A DNA stretch of 64,000 nucleotides, taken from Symsagittifera roscoffensis (lineage: Eukaryota; Xenacoelomorpha; Acoela; Convolutidae). Shown one piece after another: positions 20,235 to 30,212 of the stretch. The stretch spans positions 33,703,651 to 33,767,650 of the forward strand of contig NC_087062.1 of assembly GCF_963678635.1 (NCBI RefSeq), in the 5' to 3' direction. Numbering within the stretch: the stretch's first letter is position 1; each line of letters starts with the position of its first letter. Both the position numbers and the translations under genes were made by a program. The notes under the pieces were generated by a model, which made no database searches, was not told where the DNA came from, and saw only the letters and a program-made list of their open reading frames with translations.

Positions 20235-20631
20235 ACTGTTCTTTCCAAGTTTGATTTGATTTCGATTTCAAGTTTTGACTCAAGTGAGCAATTAAATGAT
20301 CAATCAGGATCTAGAAAAGGAATCACGACTGTCACACCTGTCAGTTTCACCTTAATATATATCGTTCAAAATTTGCTTAAAGACAGTTCAGATAAAAAGA
20401 TATTTATCCTAAAATTTATTAAAATCAATTGGTTTCTAAAATTTTGGAATTCGACCTAAGATTGGACAGTCCAAACTTTGGATCTATTCCCAAGATCGTC
20501 ATCTAGTTGTTCATGGTCACTAACCCCTACTTACCCATGATCTTAATAACCTAACACATAACATAACATAACTCACATATCACATATTACATGCAACTTG
20601 GTCTTTGGCCTAACACTCTTTCGCACATCAC
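20235..20631 (-). other. Spacer between pol and accessory ORFs in element 1
   Basis: About 400 bp, AT-rich, with no ORF. On the sense strand an AG lies directly before the accessory ATG ('gaaagaacagtATG'), a possible but pyrimidine-poor splice acceptor. Confidence 0.5.
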
Positions 20632-23600
20632 TCAGCCTATACTTAAATAATATTTCTTATGTAGATATACTTGTATGTTCGTATCAGAGAATATCACGTG
20701 TACAAGCGCGTACAATTCCCGAGGATGCAGTCTTCCTCTATTTGGATCGTACACTGGAAGCGAAAGCTCCTTCACGTCCATTTCCACAAGGAAGTCCCTC
20801 AGCCTCGTCAAAGACAAGACTAGGTTTTCTGGGTCCACGTGCTGCTTCTCCGTCGCCCTCGTTACCAAGAAGCACAAGTACTTTCCCGGTATCTGCGACA
20901 CCGCCGGAGGTAAGGCTGCTACGCCCCCTATCCCTGGTCTTTGCTTCCAAAGGAATTCCACGTTTTTATATTCCCTCTTAAAATCTGCCGCTAGCGCCGT
21001 CCTAAAACTCATGTCTGCGGTGATTGCTACCGCACATGTTCTGTTTGTGAGTATGAAATCACTGTCTGTTAGTATTATGTTACTAGAATAATCATTTGGT
21101 AAATTTAAATATGACTCAACTACCCTGCCTATATTAGGTTTCTTAGGTTCTTCGCCTGTTTCTGCTTCTAAATCTCCTGTTTCTCTTGCTATTCTTAATT
21201 TTTTTATTATCAAGTTTTCAGTGTGGGTAAGTCCTACCCCCACTCCCCGGACAAAAATATCCATCGGCGTCCCCGTCGATCGCATACCGGGTATTAAGTC
21301 AAGATTAGAAGCTGGAATGAGAAGTTGTCCTTCCTGGGCAGCCCAGGAAGGATCATCTCGTTCGGTCTTAATGTATTTCGCGCTTTCGCGATCTACATCT
21401 TGAATCGTAACGCTGGTCTTTTTAGGGCCTGATGTCATTTCGTTCAGCCACTCTAAGACACGCAGGTTCGTCAGGTCTTGTTCATTTGACTGCTGTTGCT
21501 CATCGTCGAACTCCACCTCGGGTTTCGACCAGTCGTCAACCCACTCATCGTTGTGATCATCGACTATGTCAATGTCTTGTGACACGGTTATTTCCTCTAA
21601 ACCCACTACTTCCTCCACTATTTTCTTTAGATCTATCCTATCCACTACAAAGTCGTCACCGTAAGGATTGTATCTCTTTCTTGGTCTCATCCCGTCTTTC
21701 TGACGAGTCTGCATCGTGAACGGAAGATCTGGTTCCATGTTCTTGGGAATCTCTGTCTGTTCGGGATCCTGCCAATCTTCCTCTGCGTAGGGTAAGGTCT
21801 CATCGTCCGCTTCGATCTGTTCGTTTGGATCCAGGTCCAGCGGTGTATCTGTACCATCCTCTACGATTTCGTTTCCATCGTTCTTCTGCCTGGTGCCTTT
21901 TTCATTGACCTCACAAGCAGGATCCATCATCAGATAATCCCCTTCTTCCATGTCTGCAGGTACACACCAGTCTTCTGTCGATGGATTGTGTGGCTTGATG
22001 TTTTCGTAGTGGGCGGCTCGGCCAGTACTCAGTCTATAAAAGCGTCCCTCTTGGTGCACCTCTGTAATCATGAAGGGTCCCCTCCACTTCTTCAGAAGCT
22101 TCTTTGTCCCTTTCGGTGGTATAACGTTCTGAAATACCCATACGTAGTCTCCCACCGAGTAAGCCTTTGCACCAGCTGCTTTCTTGTCGAATCTTTTCCT
22201 CTGCCTTGCCTGTGCCTGCTGAGTGTTTCGTCTACACAAGTCGTTCAACTCCTGTTGGCGTCTGATCACATCCCTCACGTAGACCTGTGGGGATGTTTTC
22301 TTTCCCTCATACTCTGGGTAGAAGAATGTCAAGGGTAAAGACTTCTCGTGTCCCGTCAGCATCATGTGTGGACTAACTCCAGTGGTGGAGTGTTGCGTGC
22401 TATTATAAGCTCCCATCACCTGTGGAAGGTATCTGTCCCAATCGGTCATGTACCTGGAACAATATACCCTCAGCATCGACACTAACGTCCTATTCTGTCT
22501 TTCCACTAAGCCATTCGTCTGAGGGTGGTATGTCGTGGAGTGAGCTTGAGCGACTTGTGACCGTCTCATAAGCTCTTTCGTAAGCTCGCCTACGAAAGCC
22601 GTTCCATTGTCCGATTGAAACGTCATTGGACATCCGTGTCTTGCTATCCACGTATTGATCAGGTGGTCGCATGTCTCTTCCGCCGAGGCAGTGATGCAGG
22701 GCACGGCCTCTGCATACTTCGTGAAGTGATCTATCATGACCAAGACTTGGTTGTAACCGCTGTCTGTCATGCATATCTTCTGGTGATCTATCTGCACCAC
22801 CTCGTTGAATTCAGACGACTCAATTGATTGTAAAGGAAATCGCAACTTCCTAGGATCCTTGACCTGTTGGCATGACAGACATGCTGTCACCCATTTCTCG
22901 CATGCCTTTTTCATCCCAGGCCACTCAAAGCGCTTCAGGATCCTCTGGTACACTTTGCCGATCCCTTGATGGCCCATCTGATCATGCGACCTGAATAATA
23001 GTTCTGTCTGATAGAGTTGCGGCAACACTATCGCGTTATATTTGTATAAGACCTTGTCTTCTTCTCTTCTCCTGCAAGCCACGATCCCGTCCTTGTTCAG
23101 ATATAATCTCCCCTCCTTCTGCATGAAGTATTGTCTCAGGATCCTATAGCTGTCTTCTTCCAGGTCACCTTTGTCAGGTGCGCCGTTTTCTACCCACCTT
23201 TTTAGGTTGCTTGTCATGCGATCATTTCTCTGCGCTCTTAGAAGGTCCGAGAGTCTGTATCTCGCCTTCAAGTACGTCCTCATGACTCTCATCTGACTAT
23301 TCAGCTCGTTGGGCTGATGTGTGTCTTCTTCCATCTTAACGCACCAAATCTTCGCCAACGGTTGTGTTTCTTGCTGAAACGGCTGAAGATCAGTCCTGAC
23401 TACCTCTTTCTGCGGCAACAGGCTTATCGAACGTTTCGATACTGCTATTGTTTCTAAGTCATCCGCTGCGTTGTCAAAGACACTTTCGCTCGGTATAAGG
23501 TAGCGATCGCTGTCCGGATCCTGGTACACCTCTCTGTCCAGGTCTCTCGCCCGAGTTTCCACTAGTAGCGTGTGTATCGCTAGTTCTGACAGTTCTGATC

Positions 23601-26600
23601 CCGAGGTGGAATTCCTGTCGGAATAGGTATCCATTCCTGAGTTTCGGGAATCATTATCCATCGAAGGTGTTGTGCTGGAGACTGCACGCTCCTCCAGATC
23701 ATGTCTGTATTTCCTTCGCATCCATCTGAACTCCCCGGACAAAACCTTGTTCTCTAGGTCCTGTTTCTCATCAGGAATTTTCTCGTCTATCTCGGACTCC
23801 CCGGACCAATTCACTTGTCCCGGGTGTTGATCTTGTGATCGCTGGTTTATCTCCTCATCCTTCTCCCCGGACAAATAGTCTTGCAGCAGATTTTGTTTTA
23901 CAACTTCACCGTCTTTATCCCGGTCTACAAAGGTGACAGTTTTCTTTTGCCTGCCGCTCTCCTGTCCTTTCTGTCCGTAAGAAGTACTGGTTAAAATCTC
24001 TTGGGGTAATGAGGATACTAGTTGCTGAACTATTGTCCTACAATCCCTCTCGTTCTCTTCGTGTTGTCGTCTGGACGGCATGATCTTCACCTTCTCACTG
24101 ACTGTCAGCGATGCCACTGTTGCTGTCCACTCGGGGTCATCTCTGGTCACTTCTCTTTCTAACAATCCACCCAGCATCCGCATTACTTGTGGTGTGACTT
24201 GCACCGTTTTATCCAATAATGAGAGGCTGTTTATATTCATGAGAGAGAGTTCTTGCTGGACCAGGTTCGAGCGCAGCAACAAATCCAAGGGGACCGGATC
24301 CTCCTTGGACAGGATCTTTATCTCGGCTGCTTTCTCTACAGGTAACTCAGGATGCCCTGGAATTGGATGTCCAGACTTATCCAACCATCTCGTTAAGGGA
24401 AGCGCTTCATAAGTTTCTTTGTCCAGAAACGAGAATCCCTCCTTTACTTCCGCCTGATTGGCCTGCTTCTGCTCCAATCTTTCATAGAATTCAGTTTTCT
24501 TACTGAGGCTGTCAGCATTCTGATGTTTATCACGCATCCTATGTTCGATTATCATATGGTAGCCATCCAGTCTTACTATCCATCTACCAATATAACTCTG
24601 ATCCATCGAGTAGGTCTTCAACCAGGATAACGCTCTGTTGTCTACGCGTAACTTGAAGGGAGCGCTCCCCAAGTATGCACGGTACTTCTCCACGAAGGTG
24701 ACTACTGCAAAAATTTCTGCTTTTGGTGCGCCATATTTCATCTCTGTGTCACTCAAGACTTTGCTGCCGTATGCAATGGGACGGAGAACTGTTCTTCCGT
24801 TCCATTCTTGCTCTTGATGCAATATTCCTGAGATGGCCACCACCGATGCGTCTGTGTCGAGAACATACATGCCCTTTTCTGTAGGCATGCCCAGCACTGG
24901 CGCTTCGCACAGTTCCCGCTTTATGTTCTCGAAAGCAACTTGTGCCTCATCGTTCCATTCGAACTTTTTCCCTTTGTTGCGCATCAGCTTCTGCATCGGG
25001 TACACCTTGTCCGCGTATCCTTTTATGAATTCTCGGTAGTAATTGGCAAACCCTAGGAAGCTCATGAGCTGTGTGTCCGTTCTAGGAGCTTTCCATGTCA
25101 GCACAGCCTCTACTGCTTCTGGATCTGGCCTCACACCATGCCGGTCCACCATTCTTCCCAGGTACTTGATCGAATCCCTAAGGATTTCACATTTCGATGG
25201 TTTGCATTTCAAGCCTGCTCTTTTCATACATCCGAAGACCTCATCGAGTCGATCAATGTGATCCTCCAGGGTTGGTGTCGCTATGACTACGTCATCCACG
25301 TAGCACATCAAGAGATTCCCGTACTTTTTGGTCACTCCTGTCAAAGCCTGAGCCATCAGCCTTTGAAAAGTTGCTGTTGCATTGCACAAGCCGAAGGGCA
25401 TCCTCTTCCACTGGTACAACCCCAATTCGCACGCGAATCCGGTTTTCTCCCTGTCCTTCTTTCGCAGAGGAACCTGCCAGAAGGCAGAACCCAAGTCCAA
25501 TGTGGTGAAGAACTTTGCATCACCAAGTTTGGATAGGCTCTCGTCTATTCGCGGTATCGGGTACGCATCTTTAATCGTTACCGCGTTCAAGTAACGAAAG
25601 TCGCAACAAAATCTAAGCTGCCCCCCTTTCTTTTTCGCCATTACTACTCCGCAAGCCCATGGTGATTTCGAGGGTTCTATCATGTCGTATTCAAGCAACA
25701 TTTCTATTTCCGCTCGGCACGCTTCCGATTTATGTGGCGTCATTCGCCTTGCGCCTTCCCTATGGGGAACGGCGCCCTCTTCTAGTTCGATTTCGTGTTC
25801 GACGAAATTACAGCAACCGATGTCCGCCTTATGTTTTGAAAATACTTCGGCGTTCCGATCTAGGAGGTCCCGCAATTTTTCAAAATCTCCCTCACCTATT
25901 TTTCCTTTTAAATGTTCTATTTCTGGCAAAACCGGTTTGTCAGAATCTAGTTCATATGACGAGGGGCGTTCCGGAAAATTCGAGCAGCTTGATAAGCCGT
26001 CGTCCGTTTCGGATTTCATTGAAAACAATTTACGAATAGATTTTAATTCATCAATCCTCTTTAAAATTTTATCTTTATTGGCATGATAAGGACAGTCTTT
26101 CACACTATATTTCTTCAAGTTTTGTGTCTCTTCATAGTCGGTCCTCATCGGCAATGCGTAACCAAGCTTCTTTCCACGCTGGATTGAAACCGTGGTGTTC
26201 AGTGTGTTCAACAACACACTGACACACAGTCCGTTTTGCGTTACCGAGAAGCTCCGGCCTAAAATCACCGAACTCTGACTATTTGGATTCGGTACTAAGC
26301 AAACCTGTTTACTATCACTTAACGAATTTAAATTTCTCATTCTAAAAATCGCTACTACAGCTTGTCCTGGTTGTAATTTTACTTTTCTATCCAAAAAAAC
26401 TGGTACCTTATTCTCGTCTGTTATTATCCTATTAATTGGTCTCTTAACATACTTTCGGTCCGGGTTTCTAATCGGTATCAGACCGTTGTTCAAGTCAATC
26501 ATCACGTCAAAGTTCCTGACAAAATCTCTGCCCAAGATGAATTGGTCGGCGTCGTCCAGATTCTCTACCACCAGGAAGCTCATCCAAAGGTTCCGTCCTC

Positions 26601-29298
26601 CCATTTGAAGGACCGTTACCGGTGTTCTTCCGGCTACGTAGATAGCTCCTCGATTTGCAGCGGCTAGTCGGAGATTCGTAGGAATCAGATCTTCCCGCGT
26701 GAAGCCCATTCTTTCCCAGGTTTTTATCGGCATCACACTCACCACCGCGCCTGTGTCCAGAAGCCCTGTGACTCCGATTTTTGTTCCGTTGGTGTCAAGC
26801 AGGTGTGCTGTCACATCTGCTTCATATCCAATATGTACCGCGTCTTGTTCCATCATGGCGTCATGGCCTATCCTGCGGACTTTGAGTTCCTCTTCACCCA
26901 AATAGATCTGCCCCATTTGGTCATCATCTGTTGTTATGTAAGTCCTGGTGTAGATGCTGATTCCATCCACGTTCAGCATTATTTGATACGGCCCATAGAC
27001 CTCCAAGTAGCGTCCATGAAGTTTCTTCATGCGAGGGCCACCCGTCGTTAGTAGTGCTCGCACAGCTCTCGACTCAGTGCGTGGCTCCACCTGCCTCAGA
27101 TAATCTGCATATGTGTCCAAATGCATTAAAGTGAACTCTGATGGTTCACTCAAATTTCTTATTACCTGGTGTCCAGCCACTGAGATTATCGACTGTATCT
27201 TCTTTCCCTGCGGCGCCATGCCGAACCTCTTACCGGAGATCACTTTAAGTTTCATATCTAAACTGCTTGGTGTTTTCGTCTCTTCGAACTCCGTTGCCTC
27301 GAAGGTATTCAGTTGCTCCTGAAGCTTTTCATTTTCCAGTTCAAGTTTCACTTTTTGTTCGATCTCTTTCGTCACCAATTCCTGCTGTACTCTATTTAGA
27401 GCATCCTTTGAGGCTGCCTTATAATCGATCTTGAAGTCATCGGCCGCAGTTGCTGGTTCCGGTTCACGTGCTTCTTCTGTTACTGCTTGCATTTTCTTTG
27501 CCGCCAGCTCTTGAGGTTTGTCCTTCCTGCGTGCCTCTGCTTCGCTCAAAAGTCGAGCCTTGCTTGCTTTCACTCCTGACAAAGCTTCTTCATGCCTTGG
27601 ATGCTTGATGTCTGCCACTGCATCCCAGAATTGCGGACAATCTGATTTAAAATGACCTTCCAAGTTACAAAAGAAACACCTCGGGCCAAATTTCGCAATT
27701 ACTCCTCTCATGAAATCCTCATGATCCAACTCTGACGCATCTTCGTCCTCGAGGCTAAAGCCTATTGCTTTCATGCCTTGTTTGTAAGCTGGGCATGCTG
27801 ACACATGATGGTCTGTTGAACTGCAATTAGCACAAGAACGTCTCTTGTCCATATCATCCCTCGGTTTGTACCAATTGTTCCCTTGGTTAGCTGGTCCGTT
27901 GTTAAAATTGCCATAATTGTTCTTGTAATATCCAGATCTCGAAGGAGGTTTCAACAAAAGATACTCTTTTGATTTGAGCCTCAACTCCTCCGGTGTTGGC
28001 GCATTAGTTGATAGTGGTGTGTAATGCGTTGCTAGCATCGTACGAAGTTCATCATTTTTCACACCATCGATGAATTTTGAGGCTACGGCCAGGTTCATCC
28101 TTCGGTTTGACTCATCCGGTTGGCTGCGTCTTCTCAGCATTTCCAAATCATCGAGAAACTTGTCTATTGTTTCATCTTCTCGTTGCCTCCGTTTCTCGAA
28201 GCGCATCATCGCCTGGTGCCCCTGCATCCCTGATCCGAAACGGTTTAACAAGATTTCGAAGATTTTCTCAGCAGTGTCACGTTGATACTGTTTCTTAGCC
28301 ATGACACAGTTCAGGGCTGTCCCTTCTAAGTTGCTGGTGAGCGCGCTGCATTCCTGTCTCTCCGACAAGTCCTCTTCCTCGAAATGCAGCTTCATTACCT
28401 CTATCCAGGTATCAATACAGCCATCAGATTCGTCCTTGTAGCATCTTGGCTTCTTAAAGACTCTTCTGGACTTTTCACTGCGTTCATTGGTTCTAGATAA
28501 CCGCGTCAGGAATGTCTCCAAAGACCTGTTCAGGGGTTCAAATGCTGTGGCCATTGCCGTAGCATCCCTTGAGTGTCCCGCCTGAGTGTCCTCACACCTT
28601 GTCGAAGGCTCTGTGTGCGGTGCATCCCTGCAATCCGAATCACCATGAGTGTTTCCCGCTTGGCCCATGTGACTCCTCCTCGGGCTTGTATGCCCCATGT
28701 TGCCAGAATCGCTTCTCCCGGTCGCATGTGTGCTTTGCGTTGGTCGTTCGTTCGAGGTTTGTCTGTTCCCCGTTGAATTTACTCTACTGTTCGGGCCCCA
28801 TGCTGTATTACCCCTTGTAGCATAGCCTGATGAACTGCCCCTGCCTCTAGTGGATCCATTTGTCTTCCTCCTTTGATGTTCATTGAAGTTCACCCTCGGT
28901 TCCCTGCTGGGACCTCCCGAGTTCGCCTCTCCTTCTTTTGGTCCACTCTTGCTGCTTAGTAGCCCGTCCAACCTATCCATGATAGCCTGAGTTCGCCTCT
29001 CCATCATCGCATCTATCTTTGTGTCAAGAGACCCAAGAGACTGCTCTTGCTGAATTCTTAACTTCTCCATGTCGGCTCTTAAGCGTAACTCCCTCTGTTC
29101 CGCCTCTCTTGTCATTCGTGACAAGTTCCTCGTCATATGTTCATCCGTTCTCTCTTTCAAGCGTTTTTCGCTCCTGCCAACTTCTTGTCTGTTGCGGTTT
29201 ATTTCTTCCCGCAGACTTTCTCTTTCAATGTGAACTGCTCTTTCCAGTTCACTCAACCTTATCGACATCTGTTCATTTTGTTCTCCTAAACTGCCCAC
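20632..29298 (-). CDS. Element 1 Gag(C)-Pro-RT-RNaseH-Integrase-macro polyprotein, 2888 codons
   Basis: One open frame; its first listed codon is GTG, but the frame is open upstream to 29409 and really continues Gag. Approximate residues: coiled coil 1-110; two CCHC knuckles C-x2-C-x4-H-x4-C (488-501, 540-553); aspartic protease 'GLLDTGAVVSVM' (~849); RT 1190-1370 with 'FTTLDLGSAFW' and 'YVDDVV'; RNase H with 'DTDAS', 'KAEIFA', 'VDNRALSW' (1480-1555); a ~450-residue variable linker; integrase HHCC zinc region (2103-2143) and core Asp, Asp, Glu in 'VQIDHQK', 'FQSDNGTAF', 'GLVERQN' (2169, 2229, 2265); GPF/Y module (~2405); an acidic linker; and from ~2740 to the end a macro-like domain ('FKREYKNVEFL', 'GKYLCFLVTRA', 'LSLPVYDPNRG'). 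All catalytic residues of the pol enzymes appear intact. No chromodomain seen. Confidence 0.93.
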   Translation of the reverse strand: MGSLGEQNEQMSIRLSELERAVHIERESLREEINRNRQEVGRSEKRLKERTDEHMTRNLSRMTREAEQRELRLRADMEKLRIQQEQSLGSLDTKIDAMMERRTQAIMDRLDGLLSSKSGPKEGEANSGGPSREPRVNFNEHQRRKTNGSTRGRGSSSGYATRGNTAWGPNSRVNSTGNRQTSNERPTQSTHATGRSDSGNMGHTSPRRSHMGQAGNTHGDSDCRDAPHTEPSTRCEDTQAGHSRDATAMATAFEPLNRSLETFLTRLSRTNERSEKSRRVFKKPRCYKDESDGCIDTWIEVMKLHFEEEDLSERQECSALTSNLEGTALNCVMAKKQYQRDTAEKIFEILLNRFGSGMQGHQAMMRFEKRRQREDETIDKFLDDLEMLRRRSQPDESNRRMNLAVASKFIDGVKNDELRTMLATHYTPLSTNAPTPEELRLKSKEYLLLKPPSRSGYYKNNYGNFNNGPANQGNNWYKPRDDMDKRRSCANCSSTDHHVSACPAYKQGMKAIGFSLEDEDASELDHEDFMRGVIAKFGPRCFFCNLEGHFKSDCPQFWDAVADIKHPRHEEALSGVKASKARLLSEAEARRKDKPQELAAKKMQAVTEEAREPEPATAADDFKIDYKAASKDALNRVQQELVTKEIEQKVKLELENEKLQEQLNTFEATEFEETKTPSSLDMKLKVISGKRFGMAPQGKKIQSIISVAGHQVIRNLSEPSEFTLMHLDTYADYLRQVEPRTESRAVRALLTTGGPRMKKLHGRYLEVYGPYQIMLNVDGISIYTRTYITTDDDQMGQIYLGEEELKVRRIGHDAMMEQDAVHIGYEADVTAHLLDTNGTKIGVTGLLDTGAVVSVMPIKTWERMGFTREDLIPTNLRLAAANRGAIYVAGRTPVTVLQMGGRNLWMSFLVVENLDDADQFILGRDFVRNFDVMIDLNNGLIPIRNPDRKYVKRPINRIITDENKVPVFLDRKVKLQPGQAVVAIFRMRNLNSLSDSKQVCLVPNPNSQSSVILGRSFSVTQNGLCVSVLLNTLNTTVSIQRGKKLGYALPMRTDYEETQNLKKYSVKDCPYHANKDKILKRIDELKSIRKLFSMKSETDDGLSSCSNFPERPSSYELDSDKPVLPEIEHLKGKIGEGDFEKLRDLLDRNAEVFSKHKADIGCCNFVEHEIELEEGAVPHREGARRMTPHKSEACRAEIEMLLEYDMIEPSKSPWACGVVMAKKKGGQLRFCCDFRYLNAVTIKDAYPIPRIDESLSKLGDAKFFTTLDLGSAFWQVPLRKKDREKTGFACELGLYQWKRMPFGLCNATATFQRLMAQALTGVTKKYGNLLMCYVDDVVIATPTLEDHIDRLDEVFGCMKRAGLKCKPSKCEILRDSIKYLGRMVDRHGVRPDPEAVEAVLTWKAPRTDTQLMSFLGFANYYREFIKGYADKVYPMQKLMRNKGKKFEWNDEAQVAFENIKRELCEAPVLGMPTEKGMYVLDTDASVVAISGILHQEQEWNGRTVLRPIAYGSKVLSDTEMKYGAPKAEIFAVVTFVEKYRAYLGSAPFKLRVDNRALSWLKTYSMDQSYIGRWIVRLDGYHMIIEHRMRDKHQNADSLSKKTEFYERLEQKQANQAEVKEGFSFLDKETYEALPLTRWLDKSGHPIPGHPELPVEKAAEIKILSKEDPVPLDLLLRSNLVQQELSLMNINSLSLLDKTVQVTPQVMRMLGGLLEREVTRDDPEWTATVASLTVSEKVKIMPSRRQHEENERDCRTIVQQLVSSLPQEILTSTSYGQKGQESGRQKKTVTFVDRDKDGEVVKQNLLQDYLSGEKDEEINQRSQDQHPGQVNWSGESEIDEKIPDEKQDLENKVLSGEFRWMRRKYRHDLEERAVSSTTPSMDNDSRNSGMDTYSDRNSTSGSELSELAIHTLLVETRARDLDREVYQDPDSDRYLIPSESVFDNAADDLETIAVSKRSISLLPQKEVVRTDLQPFQQETQPLAKIWCVKMEEDTHQPNELNSQMRVMRTYLKARYRLSDLLRAQRNDRMTSNLKRWVENGAPDKGDLEEDSYRILRQYFMQKEGRLYLNKDGIVACRRREEDKVLYKYNAIVLPQLYQTELLFRSHDQMGHQGIGKVYQRILKRFEWPGMKKACEKWVTACLSCQQVKDPRKLRFPLQSIESSEFNEVVQIDHQKICMTDSGYNQVLVMIDHFTKYAEAVPCITASAEETCDHLINTWIARHGCPMTFQSDNGTAFVGELTKELMRRSQVAQAHSTTYHPQTNGLVERQNRTLVSMLRVYCSRYMTDWDRYLPQVMGAYNSTQHSTTGVSPHMMLTGHEKSLPLTFFYPEYEGKKTSPQVYVRDVIRRQQELNDLCRRNTQQAQARQRKRFDKKAAGAKAYSVGDYVWVFQNVIPPKGTKKLLKKWRGPFMITEVHQEGRFYRLSTGRAAHYENIKPHNPSTEDWCVPADMEEGDYLMMDPACEVNEKGTRQKNDGNEIVEDGTDTPLDLDPNEQIEADDETLPYAEEDWQDPEQTEIPKNMEPDLPFTMQTRQKDGMRPRKRYNPYGDDFVVDRIDLKKIVEEVVGLEEITVSQDIDIVDDHNDEWVDDWSKPEVEFDDEQQQSNEQDLTNLRVLEWLNEMTSGPKKTSVTIQDVDRESAKYIKTERDDPSWAAQEGQLLIPASNLDLIPGMRSTGTPMDIFVRGVGVGLTHTENLIIKKLRIARETGDLEAETGEEPKKPNIGRVVESYLNLPNDYSSNIILTDSDFILTNRTCAVAITADMSFRTALAADFKREYKNVEFLWKQRPGIGGVAALPPAVSQIPGKYLCFLVTRATEKQHVDPENLVLSLTRLRDFLVEMDVKELSLPVYDPNRGRLHPRELYALVHVIFSDTNIQVYLHKKYYLSIG

Positions 29299-29306
29299 TA
29301 TGTTGT

Positions 29307-30212
29307 TTAAGGCTTCCTCCCGGTCCCAGGCTTCCTCCCGGTAACTCTGTCGGTCCCAGGTAGCTTCGTGCTGGTAGGGATCCGGGCCTTGACTCTCTGT
29401 CTTGACGTTTTATCATTATCTATTTCAGGATCCGCTAACGCGTTGCCAAGCCCTCTGGTTCTAATCTCTTCAGGTTGTGGCTCCGAACTTGTCCTAATCG
29501 CGAAGTCCTTGGACTGGCCCGGTGTGTTTGCCTCTTTGCTTATCGTTGTCACTACACCAAATTTATCCATGGTTCCAGTCTCTCTTCCGACGTGTGCCTC
29601 ACTCTCCTGGATCGAACTATTGAGACTGACTTGAGATCCAAAGTCCCCTTGCTCCTCTTCATCCTCTTCCTCCTGGGACTCCCCATCGTTTCCTGCTCCT
29701 CCTCCCATGCTGAATGGAAAGATGTTTCCGAAGGTGTTCTTCATTCTTTCTGAGAACGATGATGAGGTTGTTTGTTTTCCAGTTCCGCTTGCCATCATAG
29801 TGTTGTCTGTCGGAGATCTTCTAGTTGCCGTTACTTCAGTTGAGATGTCGGACAGTTCCGACATCTCCTCTCGATCCAACGTCCCGGTGGAAGTGGCAAA
29901 ATCATGGCCTTGTTCTACCGGAGTAGATTCACTCGCCAGCCTTCTGCCTCTCCCTCCCAGTCCATTTACTCCCTGGTTGTCGTTCATGGTATGGTCCGTA
30001 TTGACCTCCACTTCTAACAGTCCTCTTCGCTCTTCTGAGGTCTTTTGACTTCTCGTTTCAACCATTCTGCCTGAAACCGTCCCCTCTTTATCGGACCGGG
30101 TTCGCTTGATCCAATCCACAAAAGGATCGGTCATCGTTTTTCTTTGCTTTTCAGGTATGAATTTCCTAGAGCTATTACCTCGTTTTGGTATCCTTGACTT
30201 GTCTAAATTCAT
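29307..30212 (-). CDS. Element 1 Gag N-terminal part, frameshifted from the polyprotein
   Basis: 301 codons from ATG 30212 ('MNLDKSRIPKRGNSSRKFIP'). Basic N-terminus, then acidic low-complexity sequence (G-E-S-Q-E-E-E-D-E-E-E). Ends in TAA at 29307. The polyprotein frame overlaps it by ~103 bp and lies one base back (-1 relation). Two 18-bp-spaced copies of 'ggcttcctcccggt' sit at the overlap. Element 3 (63409-63753) reads straight through the corresponding join in one frame. I see no canonical slippery heptamer, so this looks like a frameshift lesion rather than programmed frameshifting, though the latter is not excluded. Confidence 0.75.
   Translation of the reverse strand: MNLDKSRIPKRGNSSRKFIPEKQRKTMTDPFVDWIKRTRSDKEGTVSGRMVETRSQKTSEERRGLLEVEVNTDHTMNDNQGVNGLGGRGRRLASESTPVEQGHDFATSTGTLDREEMSELSDISTEVTATRRSPTDNTMMASGTGKQTTSSSFSERMKNTFGNIFPFSMGGGAGNDGESQEEEDEEEQGDFGSQVSLNSSIQESEAHVGRETGTMDKFGVVTTISKEANTPGQSKDFAIRTSSEPQPEEIRTRGLGNALADPEIDNDKTSRQRVKARIPTSTKLPGTDRVTGRKPGTGRKP

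Noticed and set aside
9549-20631. An envelope gene downstream of pol, as in errantiviruses
   Set aside because: None of the post-pol ORFs shows a signal peptide, furin site, fusion-peptide-like segment or C-terminal membrane anchor.
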